Source: Otis tarda (lineage: Eukaryota; Chordata; Aves; Otidiformes; Otididae). From it: a stretch of 64,000 nt of DNA. Of this stretch, positions 1 through 12,797 are shown piece after piece. The position numbers and the translations under genes are program-made. Under the pieces are notes generated by a model that saw nothing but the letters and a program-made list of their open reading frames with translations, searched no databases and had not been told where the DNA came from. Location of the stretch: the NCBI GenBank assembly GCA_026413225.1, contig CM048553.1, positions 141,120,690-141,184,689 on the forward strand, written 5' to 3'. The stretch's first letter is position 1; each line of letters starts with the position of its first letter.

Positions 1-1402
1 GAGAGGACTAGTTATACTGAAGACATAAAAATTCTATTTCACTCTTTTGACCACCTCTGGTTTTGAATCTTTTGATTCTCCATCAGCTTAATAAAGTTAA
101 TGCTTCTCTTTCCTTTCAGATGATTAAAAATACTATTTGTTGAAGGATTTTGTCTAGAATATTAATCAACTCTGGTCTTTTTTAGCCTTGATGGGAAAAA
201 TGTCACAAATTAATTCCTCAACTGGCATTAACATTGCACACTCTTGGCAGAAATTCACTTCTCAGATGTTTCATTTCTAATTCCTTGCATGTTTTTTTGC
301 ATGGCCAAAACTGACTGAAGACCCAGTGATGCATACCAAGGGTCATATACTTCTGCTCACCTGAGTTCAATTGATGTCATAATTTTGTTTTAAGAATTTT
401 TCTGTAGCCTGTATGCTACAGATAAATCTGTAGATTTCTCCTAGCTGTATAGTTGGGAGACATAAATTGTCACACTTGTGCCGATTTCAGTTTAGTTTAA
501 AATGAAGTCATGAAGACTTCGTAATTTATTCCTGTAGTTTTGTCAGCTCAACAACATGTAGGCCAAAACTAGAAATGTTAAAGAAGCTGGCAATAATTTG
601 GTGGATATCCCAAAACATAAGGAGGATATTCTCTAAAAGATGACAGGAAGAGCTATGTACCACTCATAAAGTCTTTAATGAATTTATAGTTACTACTTGA
701 TCTCCTCATCTCCTCACTAGTCCTTTTCTGAAGTTCTGCTATGGTCATATTCAATTAAGTGCTTGTCATCTAATATCTTTTCATATTAATGTTATTAAAT
801 AACTAACAATTTAAGGAAATTTCTCTTTGTACTAGAAAACATTGAATTTTGCAGAAATATTTCATACTTTAGTTGCTTTAAGCTTGACAAAATAAGAAAA
901 TGGTTTAATTTTTATGCCTTTTTTGGAAGCATACTCGAGTTTTTGTTAAGTGAGTTTTTTAAAGAAAACAAATCAAAGGCCGTAATTTAATATGGGCTAT
1001 CTTTCATTCTTACGACAAGCTTAGAAAACTAAAACCTTTTTTAGATTACACTGGCAGCAATGTGTGTGAAAACCTCTTGATTGCTATTCCATCACCAAAT
1101 AGGTTATCACACTTTGAAAACTGTCTTAACTTGCTCGGGTCAAGCATTCTTAATAATATTTTCTTAGCAGTTTACGTTGAAAAATTTTAAGCATTTCATT
1201 TCATTGCATTTCTCACCAAGCTTGACTGATCCAGTTGTATTGCCAAGTTTAAAACTAATAATAGATACTATTATTATGACCATAGTGAGATGCATAGTGA
1301 AAGAAAATATTTTTAAAAATATTTTAAGTAATCTTTTTCTGTGCTATCAGTAGGTATTAGTTATATATTCTTTGTATAACTGAGTTTCGTTGTTTGTATT
1401 AG
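1..1402 (+). other. VPS13B: VPS13B intron (3' part), no gene seen
   Basis: AT-rich intron sequence ending in the acceptor tttgtattag at 1393-1402. I see no older exon, no recognisable repeat and no RNA gene. A small AT palindrome sits near 1258-1280 and another near 1309-1325; neither has an evident role. Confidence 0.7.
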
Positions 1403-1530
1403 AATCTCGTCCTTTGTCACTTCCTGTGAAAACCATGCTGAACTCATCTGAAAGCTGCAGAAGTCCTGAAGAAAGAATGAAGGAATTTATTGGAATAGTA
1501 TGGAATGCGGTTAAGTGCCTTACACTTCAG
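1403..1530 (+). CDS. VPS13B: VPS13B exon, human exon 22 equivalent
   Basis: A 128-bp exon. It enters with two bases of a split codon and leaves in phase 0. It reads (E)SRPLSLPVKTMLNSSESC, then a charged turn with RSPEERMKE, then a helix FIGIVWNAVKCLTLQ. That layout, a short loop followed by an amphipathic helix, is how beta-groove repeats end in VPS13 proteins. It is followed directly, in the next exon, by the start of a new strand (LEVQSCCVF). The donor is CAG|gtaaga, near consensus. The match to recalled human VPS13B is close (human has NISES where this reads NSSES). No stop or frame problem. By the recalled position of human Cys1117 it covers about residues 1,069-1,111. Confidence 0.93.
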
Positions 1531-4500
1531 GTAAGATGAAAAGGAAGTGAAAAAAACTATGTCCTTCCAAACTTTATGATACTTTTTATGTATCCTACTG
1601 CTTTTTATTAGAGAGTTTTTAAAGGAGCTCCCAAGTTTTATTGTCTTATTTCAGTAGTTTCAAAGTCTTAGAGAATGAAAAATAAAATATACATTTTTTA
1701 TAAATTAAGCAAAAAAATAGTTTTAGATTACTAGTTTTCAAAATACTTTTTTATATCTAAGGGGAAGATCTTTTAAAAATTATATGAATAAAAAATACTT
1801 GTCACACTTTTCTGTATTATAAACATCGCTATACACCTTTTCATCCAGTTAAATTTGCAGGATACCTTACTTTCTAAAAATATTTGAGGAAAGTGTGTGT
1901 GATAAATATATTCTTGCGGTGTGTGATACGATATTATGTTATACTGTGGTGGCTCAGCTGCTTATTTGTCTACCTTTTCATAAAGGAGAAGTGGATGACC
2001 ACTCAGATGAAACCATTTCATCCTAAATGACTCTGGATGAGTTTTTCTGCATGAGTTTTCATGTAGTAGTATATATGCATGCTAGACACAAAACAAAGGC
2101 CATGTAAGAAGTCCAGTGTTAAGACAGCACGATCAAATACTGGCTGGCTTAGAAATGCTAGAATTAAGATCTGTTCTTCCAAGTATATATCAAGTTGCTT
2201 AGAAATTACCCGTATTTAGAATTATTATAATCTGTGCCTTTTGAACAGGACGTTCTGAGGTTGGTATTTTATGATACACCAGCATATAGTAGCAAAACTG
2301 TCTGGTTTTTTTAAAAAAAATTCAAAAATTTTAAAATTTCCTGTTCCTGACAAAAAGTAATCTTTGAATGCCTGTTCCTTCTTTCTACCATGAAATATAT
2401 TTATTTATATACAAGTTTATCCCAGAACTTGAGTTTGCTTTACTCCTCTTTCATGCAGAAAGTACTTTAGGTTCAAAATATTAGAAAGTTTGAAAGCTTA
2501 AGTTTTGCCTGAACAAGAACTTCAGACTTGTAACTTGAATGCAGAACATACTGAAGCTGAGGAGATGCTTTCTATTAAGTCTGTTTAGTTTTCAGCCAGC
2601 TCTTTCAGCATTGTTTCATGAACATTTTGCTTGTTTTCCTTTCTTTTTTAATGTTGTCACCACTGGAGATTAAAATGGCTAGATAAAGGGAGTCAAGAGA
2701 GATAATTTGTAAGCTGTTTGAAGGAAGCTGTTTGAAGTTTGTTATGTGTTTGGGTGGTACCTAGCACAATGAGACTCCCTACTTACCGTTTGAGTCATAA
2801 TAAAAATAATAACATAATAATGAGGAGGATGAAGAGCTGGATCTTTTATAAATGGGGAAAATTTAATCAGGACTAAGTTATTCTCCTTGTACATTTTTCG
2901 AGGTGTGCTTTGTTACGTGAGCAACCAGCAAAGTGAATTCGTTTAGAAGAATGGTTAAGATACTGACCAACTGAAAATAAAGCGTGCCTGTTAGCAAATA
3001 GAAAAAAAATAAGTTTGTGTTCAAAGCAGTAGGTTTTTTGTGGAGATGAAAGGTGATGACGGTGATAGGCACATGTTTTCTCAGAGAGTAGTTTGTAAAT
3101 ATGTCGCTGCTCTGACATAATACACTCATGGATTAGAGCTAATGCTGGCAGAGGATTTTTTGTATTAGATAATCTTTCTGGTGTTTGAGGTTCTAGATTT
3201 ATTTACTTTTTGAAGGATTTTTTGGTAAGGTAATGCTTTCAATTTTCATAGTTATGAAGTTGAAATTATATTTTTAGTTTTATCTATGTTGAAATTAAAT
3301 GGTCATATGAATTCATACAACTTGCACATTTCTGATATGTTTCATCCTTATGCTTTGATCATACTTGATAAAGTACGTGCCGATATCTTGCTAGAAGGAC
3401 ATTGCATGTTACCAGTGAAAAGTTTCAACAGACTCCAAGGAAACACCACAGGAAAAGTCTAAGAATGTGTTTCCACACAAATATGCAGTAGTCCTTCATA
3501 GTGAAATTTGAAGTACTTATAGATATATTTGCTGTTCTTTTTATTATTGCTAGTAGTCCCTATGTCTATTTTATTTAAATATATTTTTCAAGACACAAAT
3601 GCACATATATAGCTTTTTTTCCTTCAATACCAGCCTAAATGAGAAAGCTGAAATTTGTACAAGGCAATTTGTAGAGGATAAGATGATGAGGGTTATGACT
3701 CTGTTTTTCAATTCAAGTACAGTATGATATATTTATTTTAGTAGACATAATGCACATTTTATTAAACACAGAAATATATTTATATGTTAAATTTGTACAG
3801 ATTTTCTGTATTTTATTATCATTTGGCATGATAAAGGCAAATCTCTAGAACATTTTGTCTAGTTAAATGCTGGAGCACTTAGAATCAAGGTTTCTTCTAA
3901 AGCTATTTTCATGTTCCTGGATCTCTTATTAACGCGACTGTAGAACAGAAAATTCTATAGTTGTCGTCAGATAAAACAGAACTTCATAACTTAAAATCAT
4001 CAAAGGATTATTCTTTTAGTGGAAGTTTGAGTAAGTAAATGTGTTTGGAACCAAAGTAACTGGAAAGTTTATTTTGGATCCAAAGCTGGTGCTTGCTTAG
4101 CCCCAGCCCTGGCTTGCTCATGATAGAATATTGCATGAAGATTTTGTGCATTGGAGTTGTAGTAAGCTATTAGTATTTAAGTGAAAAGACTTTCATACTT
4201 AACTATAAAAAGTTGGTTTTATTATTTAGTTGTTGTAGGATTTTATGTGCAGCCTTGAAGTCTTTTTGGCAATTACACTGTGTAGGAGGGTAATACTCAC
4301 TTTTCCTATGCTCTTCATACTAATAGTTGCTAAAATTGTGGAGCAGTATAAGCACAGTTATTTTTAATTGGTTGTTAATGCTGAATTCCAGTGAGAATAA
4401 TGAAGGATCTGTATTAAAAGCAAATGAATTAATGAGTAATGTTGCAATGAATGCCAACTAAATAAGAGTGTAATTATGACATATAAAACTTAGCCAGATA

Positions 4501-7500
4501 TTCCACATGCCTTTAAATATCCCTGAAATTATTTGAAAAAATGAGTCTGTTTCCTGAAATTATTGAAAATAATATCTTCTTTAAAGCATATAACTTGTAC
4601 AAAATTTGAGTCAAAGTGAAACATTGATTGAAAGAACAGAAATGTAAGGATGAGATTGACTAGAGTTCCTGTTCTTTGAACAGTGGTCTTTATTCATGGT
4701 TCAGGAAGAGAATACTGTGTAGTGCTAAGACATCGTCTTTTATGTGGTCAAAGAAAATGCAGCTGATCCTTATTATACTTATTTGTATGTACAGGTAGCC
4801 TGCTCTCTTAGTTCTCCTACTTATGTGCTCTGCTTTCCATTTATATAATTTTTACTTTTTGTCTAACTTCAAAATTTTAATTTCTGACCTGCCTTTTTAA
4901 ATTCTGACAAACCGTCTGTGTCTGGCTCAACTGCAGGTGGTCTAATTAGGCAGAGTTAATTTGGGTGTCTGAGGCTGAGGTATGTTCTTATAAAAGTGAC
5001 TGCACCAGAACCCCTACATGAGATGTGTAATGGTGGTTTTTTGCCATTTTTGGAGTCATTGTGAGATGTTATTCTGTATATGAAACTCCCAGAAAAACAC
5101 ATTAGCCTTTCTGCTGAGAGCATATGATGGATGATGATTAATGTGGAGTGATGCCATTTCCCAGGAGACACTTTTACGTGAGTGTCACCTTGTGGGTCAT
5201 CTTCAGTGCCTCTAATCGGTTTATATAGCTATAAAATGTGGGTTAGGGAAGGGAATCTGCTTACGGTATCACTGTCATGAAAGGCTGTAAAAAACTCATG
5301 TACAACCTGTCCCTCTTCGTTGTGATTGTGCAGGATAACTATGGCATGTCACTTGTTTTGTTTTGCTCCTTCCCACCCGGTCTTCTCAGTTAGGAAGACC
5401 TAATTCTTCTACAGGATATATTTCACTGTTCTCTCTGTTGGGCAACATTTTCTTCTTATAAAACATGAATTAAAAATACTCCCTTTATTCCCATAATTTA
5501 ATACATTCCTTCTTATACAACAGACATCTTAAAATCATTGCACTTTTTTAGGCTTATGTATTAGCAAAAGCTTAGAGCAACACGCTTTGCATAACTTTTT
5601 AAGAGTACAAGGGAAAATACTGCTTGCTTCATTGGTTTATCATTAGTGTGCGTTACTTAGCATGTATAGGCCTTGACATAATAGAAATGAAAATAGAGAG
5701 TGATTCTGTTTCAAGAATTTGTAATAATTCCTTCTCTTTAACACATGAATGTGTTCAGTATTGGCAAAAGAACACGTTGCTACCAAAACTGAAATAAGAT
5801 CCTTGAAACAGAAAGGATGTTGCCATGGAAAAATGAAGTAACACTCAGTGCAGCTGCGAAGCATTAATGAATAGGATATTTTTTTAAAAGATCATTTGTG
5901 TTTGGTGTGGCTTGGAGGGTCCCAACCAGATGGTTTCCATGAACAGGATCTGACCCCCAGCTTGAGGACTTCTTACTGGCAGATTACTTCATTTTCTTTC
6001 CCTTGGATTGTCAGATCCTTACATTAATGCAAGATTTACTGCTGCAGATTTATATTCAGTTACATAAATCAGTCACATTTTACATTAAATTCACTATTTT
6101 AGACACACAGTTTAACAGTTATTTTAAAAGTGTAAAAAGATTTATATGATAGCTTTAATATATGCTATTGATGTAGTTTAATTTTAAGATATTTGAATTA
6201 CATATATTTTAAAGCAATTTCTGATTGGTGAAGCAATCTGTAGCACACATTCTCACTTTTGACCAACATGGAGTGCCATCATTTCAGGTGCACAAGAGTG
6301 CACTGGAACTTGTTATTAGACAGATCTCCAGATTCTATCGGATAAACGTACACAGATTCCATTGAAGTTGATAGTTGTGTGTAAGCAGAATCTGCCTCTG
6401 AGAAGTTCAACAGGTGCAGTTCATTTTTGCACTTATTTGGACCTTGTGCATCCAAGTTGACAGTTTCTTTTGTAATTATAATAATTGCATGATTTGCCCT
6501 AAATTGGGGAATTTTGCCATATGTTCATTGTATTGGCTTTTGAAATCCTGCAATAGTGTATGCGAAATTCATTTATTCATATAAGACTTTAAATGAAACA
6601 CAACTAAGCAAACCATATCTGTAAGCAAATCTGTAATATTACATGTGAAGGGCCTGATGCTATCATGTAAACCCCACCAAAATTCATGGTCCAACTACGG
6701 TTCAGTCCTTTGAAAACGAATGGCAAAGTAATGCCTTTGTAAGCAGGAATTTCCCTCAGGCATTTGAAGGAGTGAAACTATTGTGATTCCACTTCAGTAT
6801 TCTTGATACTGCTAATTAAAAAAAAAAAAACCAAACAAAAAAACAAACAAACAAAAAAAACAAACCAAAAATTGTGTGAAGAACTTGTCTGCAGTGCAAA
6901 GCTGTACTGAACTGTAAATTAAGTGTAAAAACTCTACTGAGTGTTGGGATCTCTTCTCAGGAATATTTTGTAAAACATCTCCTGTAGATCCTACTGCTGG
7001 TAGTTTGATGAAGTATAGTATCTCTCCAAGTTGGTGGAATTTTTGGATTATTACCACATGGTTTGTATTTCCAGGCAGCATTTGATGTTAATCGTCATGG
7101 ATATATATACGAAGAATGGATGATTTGATATAAACTGTTTACTCAGCAAATACACTGATAAAACAAAAGTTATACTGATCATAAGTTCTTTTGTCATCTA
7201 TTTAGCATTATCCTACAATGGCTTGACCTGCAACCTATTACTAATAGACCAGAAAACTATCTAATGTGTCACTGTAAAAATTTGCAAGTTGACACAATGA
7301 CTAATTTACCAGTTAAAAAAAAAATCCAAATCTATTACATCTGTAACAATACACCATTGCTTTTAATCCAGTATAAATAAAGTACACTCTGCAACCTTGG
7401 ATCAATAAACTACTTATCAAAGATGTAATTAACTTCATTTTACAACTCAAACAGTTCTAAAACTAGAAACAAACACAGACTTCATGTAACAATGTATTTA

Positions 7501-8842
7501 TTTTTGCAAAATTCTACTTCTGTTTTTCTGCAGTGACTTCTTGTCAGTTCGTCTAAGCAGAAGGGCACAAAAATGCTGAAATAAAGATGACTGTGTTCTC
7601 CTCGTTAGGCTAGCAAAGTACTTTATGGTGCTGAGGAATTCCAGCTCTGTTGCAAATCATTGTTGAGGTCTTGAGGAACTATTAGCCTTCATGGGAGGGT
7701 ACAGAGTACAAACCTTGGTTATCAGTTTTAAGCTGGGATGTCTTTAATGATGTCAAATTGAAAGACTGTTACGTAAGTTCACAACAAACAAATGTTCTTT
7801 TGTCACAGCTACAAGTAACATCTTGTGTCCAACATTTCGTACACTAGACTTTGCAGAACTACTGTGAAGAAATGAACTGAATCTTAGTTTGTACTTGCTT
7901 AACAAAGCATTCAAGTGTGCAGGCTGTTAGGGTTGTTTGATGTCCAGGTGCAGAATATTACTTGTAAGAGCCATGGAAGACTAACAGTCTGCCGCTTACA
8001 CCACCTCTGAGTTAACAAGTGGTGATGAGTTCAGTTCTTGGTTTGGGCTCTCTCAGCCTTGCTAGAAGTTCATAGGAGATGGCAGAATGGTCAGAAATGT
8101 TTCAAGGTAACAGCATTGCTTGAAAATAAGGAACAAAAAAGTGTTATTTCATATGAAACCATACGCAGTACTTCTGATTTGCAAAGAAAACAGGACAAAA
8201 GCTATATAAACTTAGTGAACTTGATTTGTTTCTCTTTCTTTGTGTATGTATGCACCTATCAATTTGTTTTAAAGTCAGTTTTTCACTGAAATCTATATTT
8301 TTCCTAGTTTACCTGATGATCAACCTTTGTGTACATGCTTGTTACTATTGATTACTAAGTAAAGATAGGATTTTCCCTGAAATAGGTCTTTATAGAAGTC
8401 TTTATAGAAAGTAGCAGCATATAAAATGTTGGTTAGTTCTAGAGGCTTAGCTATTGCTGACAAAAGCTAATGAACTGCAAAAAGAGGGCTTTTTCAGCTT
8501 TATTATGAGAACATTTTCTGATTCAATTATGCTTCTTATAAAAAATGTTGAAATGTAGATAGATATATATTTGGTTTATATGGCAACACATTTCTGATCA
8601 AATTTACAGACCATAATCATACTTTTTCTTCCCTTTCCTCCCATAATCATAATTTACAAGAATATATTATTTTCCAACATTTTGTGTCATTTTTCCTTTT
8701 AATTCAACTAAAAGCTAAGACTATTTTCAATCAACTGTGATGAATGAGTAACTTGGGATTTTGTACCAACATGAATACTCCACATCAGGGGAAAAAATGG
8801 TAATCTCTTTCTGAGAAATCTTTCTTGGCTTTGTTTTTTCAG
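1531..8842 (+). other. VPS13B: VPS13B intron, 7.3 kb, largely unique
   Basis: AT-rich intron. No CR1 or LTR copy is recognisable, which makes this the longest repeat-poor stretch in the first half of the window. It holds an A-rich low-complexity run at 6819-6869 and a 13-14-bp tandem duplication (tctttatagaa) at 8388-8411. Several open frames of 70-100 codons occur on the minus strand, but they have no recognisable protein similarity and look like chance. Confidence 0.65.
6819..6869. repeat. A-rich low-complexity run
   Basis: About 50 bases made only of A and scattered C, with CAAA-type units. It could be the remnant of a retroposon tail, but nothing upstream on either strand is a recognisable retroposon body, so it is listed as simple sequence. 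Confidence 0.75.
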
Positions 8843-9077
8843 CTTGAAGTGCAGTCTTGTTGTGTATTCCTTCCAAATGATAGCCTGCCTTCCCCAAGTA
8901 CGATTGTATCGGGTGACATTCCTGGCACTGTGCGAAGCTGGTACCATGGGCAGGCCACTATGCCTGGCACACTTGTCGTCTGCTTGCCCCAGATAAGGAT
9001 TATGAGTGCTGGACACAAGCACATGGAACCACTGCAGGAAATCCCATTTGTTGTGCTGAGACCCATCCTGGAAGAAG
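8843..9077 (+). CDS. VPS13B: VPS13B exon, human exon 23 equivalent
   Basis: A 235-bp exon, phase 0 in and phase 1 out. Translation starts LEVQSCCVFLPNDSLPSPST and continues through a linker (GDIPGTVRSWYHGQ) to a hydrophobic strand GTLVVCLPQIRIMSAGHKHM and ends RPILEEG, the last Gly codon being split over the intron. The acceptor has a clear T-rich tract (ttgttttttcag) and the donor is AAG|gtagtg. The SCC motif matches the place of human Cys1117, the site of the Finnish founder frameshift as I recall it, which anchors the exon number. The protein part is a pair of beta strands of one groove repeat joined by a polar loop. No disruption is seen. Confidence 0.95.
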
Positions 9078-9504
9078 GTAGTGTGATAAACTCAAAAAAG
9101 CTTACTTGTTAATTTCCATTTTTAACTGTTACGAAAATTAGTTTTGTTTTATTTTGAAAACTCCTGATGTTATGCTACTTTTTTAGCAGTATGTTATGTG
9201 TTATTGATGGCTAGAAATACTAATGACAAGGTTTGTCCCACAGAGATCAAAGTGATACTCATCATCAAAGAGCTAGCTTTGTGATATGTTTTATATGTTT
9301 GTTGAAGTCAAAAGAATTCAGAAGTGCAATTTTTACTTTGATTGGTTTTGTCATTTGAGTTACTGCGTACCCAAAAACAGTCAGTTTGACACAACAGGAG
9401 GGGACAGGGAGTTGTGATTCCAAGACAGAATAGAGGCAGGTTAGGAAAAACTTCTCATGCCACCTTTGCTGGCCAAAAAAAAAAAAAAAAGACTTAGGTC
9501 TAAC

Positions 9505-9732
9505 ATTCAGACTAGACATTAGGAAAAGGTTCTTCACTGAGAGAGTGGTTTGTCACTGGAACAGATTCCCCAGGGAAGGGGTCACGGCACCAAGCCTGTC
9601 AGAGTTCAAGGAGCGTCTGGATGACGCTCTTAGCCATATGGTTTAATTTTAGGTAGTCCTGTGAGGAGCAGGGAGTTGGACTTGATGATCCTTATGGGTC
9701 CTTTCCAACTTGAAATATTCTTGTGTTCTATG
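9505..9732 (+). mobile_element. CR1 LINE, 3' end fragment
   Basis: About 230 bp that follow the CR1 3' untranslated consensus. Landmarks are ttaggaaaaggttcttcact near the start, the conserved block around cactggaacagattccccag, then gagttggacttgatgatcct and the terminal gtcctttccaactt followed by ttctatg. The orientation is the same as VPS13B. It is a strongly 5'-truncated copy with no reverse transcriptase left. A run of 16 A residues lies just before it at about 9475-9490, inside sequence that does not belong to CR1. Confidence 0.85.
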
Positions 9733-10372
9733 TAAAATGAGAAAAAAAACCCATCGTAAATATAGCAGAATACCAAAAGAAAAGAATGAGACTTTATTGG
9801 TCATCATGATAGGCAACAATTGTGTTCTATTTTTGTGTCAATGGGGATTGTAGCAAGGTTTTTGTAGAGATTTGAAGAAAAAAAATTGAGAACATTCGTG
9901 CATGTGTTTCTGGAGGGATGCTCTTGTGCGTAGACTAAAGTTGAGAAAAAACAAGGTAGTTCTTATTTGAAAAGCTGATAATTTGTTAGAGGTTTGAAGT
10001 GTAGACCAATTTGAGGGAAAAATCAGCTTTTAACATTCCACAAACTGATGGAGAAATGAAAGGAGCAGATAAGCTATAAAGGACCTAGCAAGTGAAAGCA
10101 AGCTGCTTATGTTCAATATGATTTTTTTTTTTAACAATAGAGCCCTTAGAAATGACCAAAGTAAACAATAAATGGATTTGCAGGAGTATTCTGAAGGAAT
10201 ACTGATGTAAAAATCTTGTTCTACAGATATTCATCTGAAAAATTGTGTATTGGAAATAGGTCAGGCAAGTGTGCCTAATAGTCTTAAGTCATGGAGTTTG
10301 GGTTTATTTTAATTTGAAACATAGCATCATAACAAAGTTTACTATTTCATGGACATGCCAGTTGTTGTGGTT

Positions 10373-10954
10373 TAACCCCAGTAGGCAGCTTAGCCCCACA
10401 CAGTGACTCACTCACTCCCCCTTAGTGGGATGGGGAGAGAATTGGAAGGGTGAAAATGAGAAAACTCATGGATTGAGATAAAGGCAGTTTCTTAGGTAAA
10501 GCAAAAGCTGCATGTGCAAGCAAAGCAAAGTAAGGAATTAATTTGCTGCTTCCCATTGGCAGGCTGATGTTCAGCTGTTCCTGGGAAAGCAGGGCTCCAT
10601 CACACTTAACAGTGACTTGGGAAGACAAATGCCGTAACTCTGAATGTCCTCTCTCTTCCTCCTTCCTCCAGCTTTTATTGCTGAGCATGACATCATATGG
10701 TATAGGACGTCCCTTTGGTCAGCTGGTGGCAGATGTCCCAGCTGTGTCCCTTCCCAACTTCTTGTGCACCCTTAGCCTGCTCACTGGAGGGTCAGCGTGA
10801 GAAGCAGAAAACACCTGGACACTCTACAGGCACTGTTCAGCAATAACTAAAACATCCCCATGTTATCAACACTGTTTTCATCATGAATCCGAAACATAGC
10901 ACCATACAATGTGCTATGAAGAAAATGAAATCTATCCCAGCCAAAACTAATACA
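10373..10954 (-). mobile_element. Solo LTR of an avian ERVL-like retrovirus
   Basis: A 582-bp LTR in antisense orientation, bounded by TG and CA. On the minus strand it begins tgtattagttttggctggga and ends with the complement of tgttgtggtttaacccca, which are the ends of an LTR family abundant in neoavian birds. A TATA-like box (cttttattg read on +, about 10671-10680) precedes the transcribed part. The flanks are ccagt on the left and tcagt on the right, a 5-bp target duplication with one change, as expected for ERVL. No internal retroviral genes remain: a solo LTR and an old fossil. Confidence 0.85.
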
Positions 10955-12507
10955 TCAGTTCACAGTTAGTTCATTATTGTATTCTTGAACTGTATTATTT
11001 GGAAAGAATTGTTACTGTTTTGTGTATTTGTTCTAACAAGTAGAGAGGGAGATGCAGCAATTATTCCATTGCTTTTGTGACAGCATTTTCTGGGAAGATG
11101 ATTCTGTTTTCTGCATACTTATTGCTTGAAGCATAAGCAATTTTAAAGAGTATGCCTTGAAAAATTAAGTCAAAAGTATATTCAAGAGCTGCTCCTGCCA
11201 TCTGAAAGTCGTTTGGATTTGTGTTTCTCTCTCCCTTTGTTCTGCCACTTATTAGGCCCTTCTCCTTCTTCCTGTATTTTTTTTAAACTCAAAGCAACTA
11301 AAATAGAATTGTCGTTTTTAATACTGAAAGTCATATTAGAGATTCTGCCAACTGGAGAAAAAAAAAACCACTAAAGAAAAGAGAGGGAGCTCAAAATGTA
11401 TATGTGTTTTTCCTAACAATTTTCAATATGAATTATCCAATTTGCTAATCCTAGTGACAGATAAATGAATTAAATTTAACCAAACTAATTTTTTTTAACT
11501 GATCATGTAATTTAAACAATTTATGAAAGTAAGAAGCCATTTGAATTTTGTCAAACTCAGATTTGAAGGAAAGATCCTAGTAAGAGAAAAGAATCCCCCT
11601 GGTTGGGATAAAGCCTATGGCAAGGAATTTATTTGTGTGTGGCTTTGTGCTCCGGGAATAATGCCAAACAGAAGTTCTCACAATCTTGATATTTTTTATT
11701 CTTTAATGGAGCCGTTGCCTTCTCCCATTAAAAATTCCCGCTTAAACAGACTATTTAAACGTTTTTCAAAGCTTTTAAGTCACCTTCTTTCTTTCTTCCC
11801 GTGTAGAGGTAAATAATTTTTATGGACTTTTACTGGGAGAGTCCCTTAATTTCCATTCTGTCTATGAACAAGACTTGAGGGACATCCTGTCAGTCTTAAG
11901 ACATGGTTCCATTTCTCTGAAATTATATTTATCCAACTTTGCTTTTCCTGGAAACTATTTTTTGAATTCTTTTATAAAGAAGCTGTAAGTAACAGGCTTG
12001 TTTACAAAGATGCATTGTTACTTTTAAGAAAGCTGTGTACTCACTCATGTATTTTTCTTATTACATGATAAACTGAAAGAGGAAAAGGCAGCGTAGTTAT
12101 ACTGTCATTTGGGGATATTGCAGCCTACTCACAGAGACTTACTGACCTCAAGATGTCAACATACTAAAAATAGCTTATACAATATCCTGCAATCAGGTCT
12201 TTCCATTTGTTTTCAGACTTCCGATACATTTCTTTTCCAAGGTAATTGTAGGAATACTTAGAAGAACATTTTAAGTACAGTACTTAGATTCAGAAATATA
12301 ATTTAGCTCAGTCATTCTAAGTAGCTTACAAACAGAAATGGATTTTTCTATGTAAAGAACAACACATTCTGTTGAACTGCTGTTGAATAACAAATACAAC
12401 TAAAAACGTTCATAAAAACATACTAAATTACATCAAGTATCATTTTTGTACTTCATTGAAATCAATCTGGTGATCCTTGAGGTAGTATTCACTGTGAATA
12501 TTAAAAC

Positions 12508-12797
12508 AGAATCATAGAGCAGCCCAGACTGGAAGAGACTTTGAATGATCATCTGGTCCAAACTTGAGTGGGTAAGGGAGCCCAGAAGAGATTATCCAGC
12601 ACAGTGTCCAGTCGCATCTTTAAAACCTCCACATCACTGGGGAGATTGTTCCAGTGAATGATTGCCCTTACTGTAAAAAAATTTCGTTCTTATATCGAGA
12701 TGGAACCTTTCCCAGTGTAATTGTTGTCCCTTGTCTTCTCCATTTTGGATCTTTGTGAAGAGGGGGACCTCTGTCCTATTTGTAGCTGCCCTTTAAG
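12508..12797 (-). mobile_element. CR1 LINE, old 3' fragment
   Basis: On the + strand it begins with agaatcatagag, the complement of the CR1 terminus, and continues with gcccagactggaagagactt, catctggtccaa, a block tcactggggagattgttcca and the typical ttgtcccttgtcttctcc. This is the CR1 3' end in antisense to VPS13B. It is visibly more diverged than the CR1 at 34316-35441, so it is older. No coding part remains. Confidence 0.85.

Noticed and set aside
8708-9066. Minus-strand open frames over 8708-9066
   Set aside because: They are shadows of the VPS13B exon 8843-9077 on the + strand.
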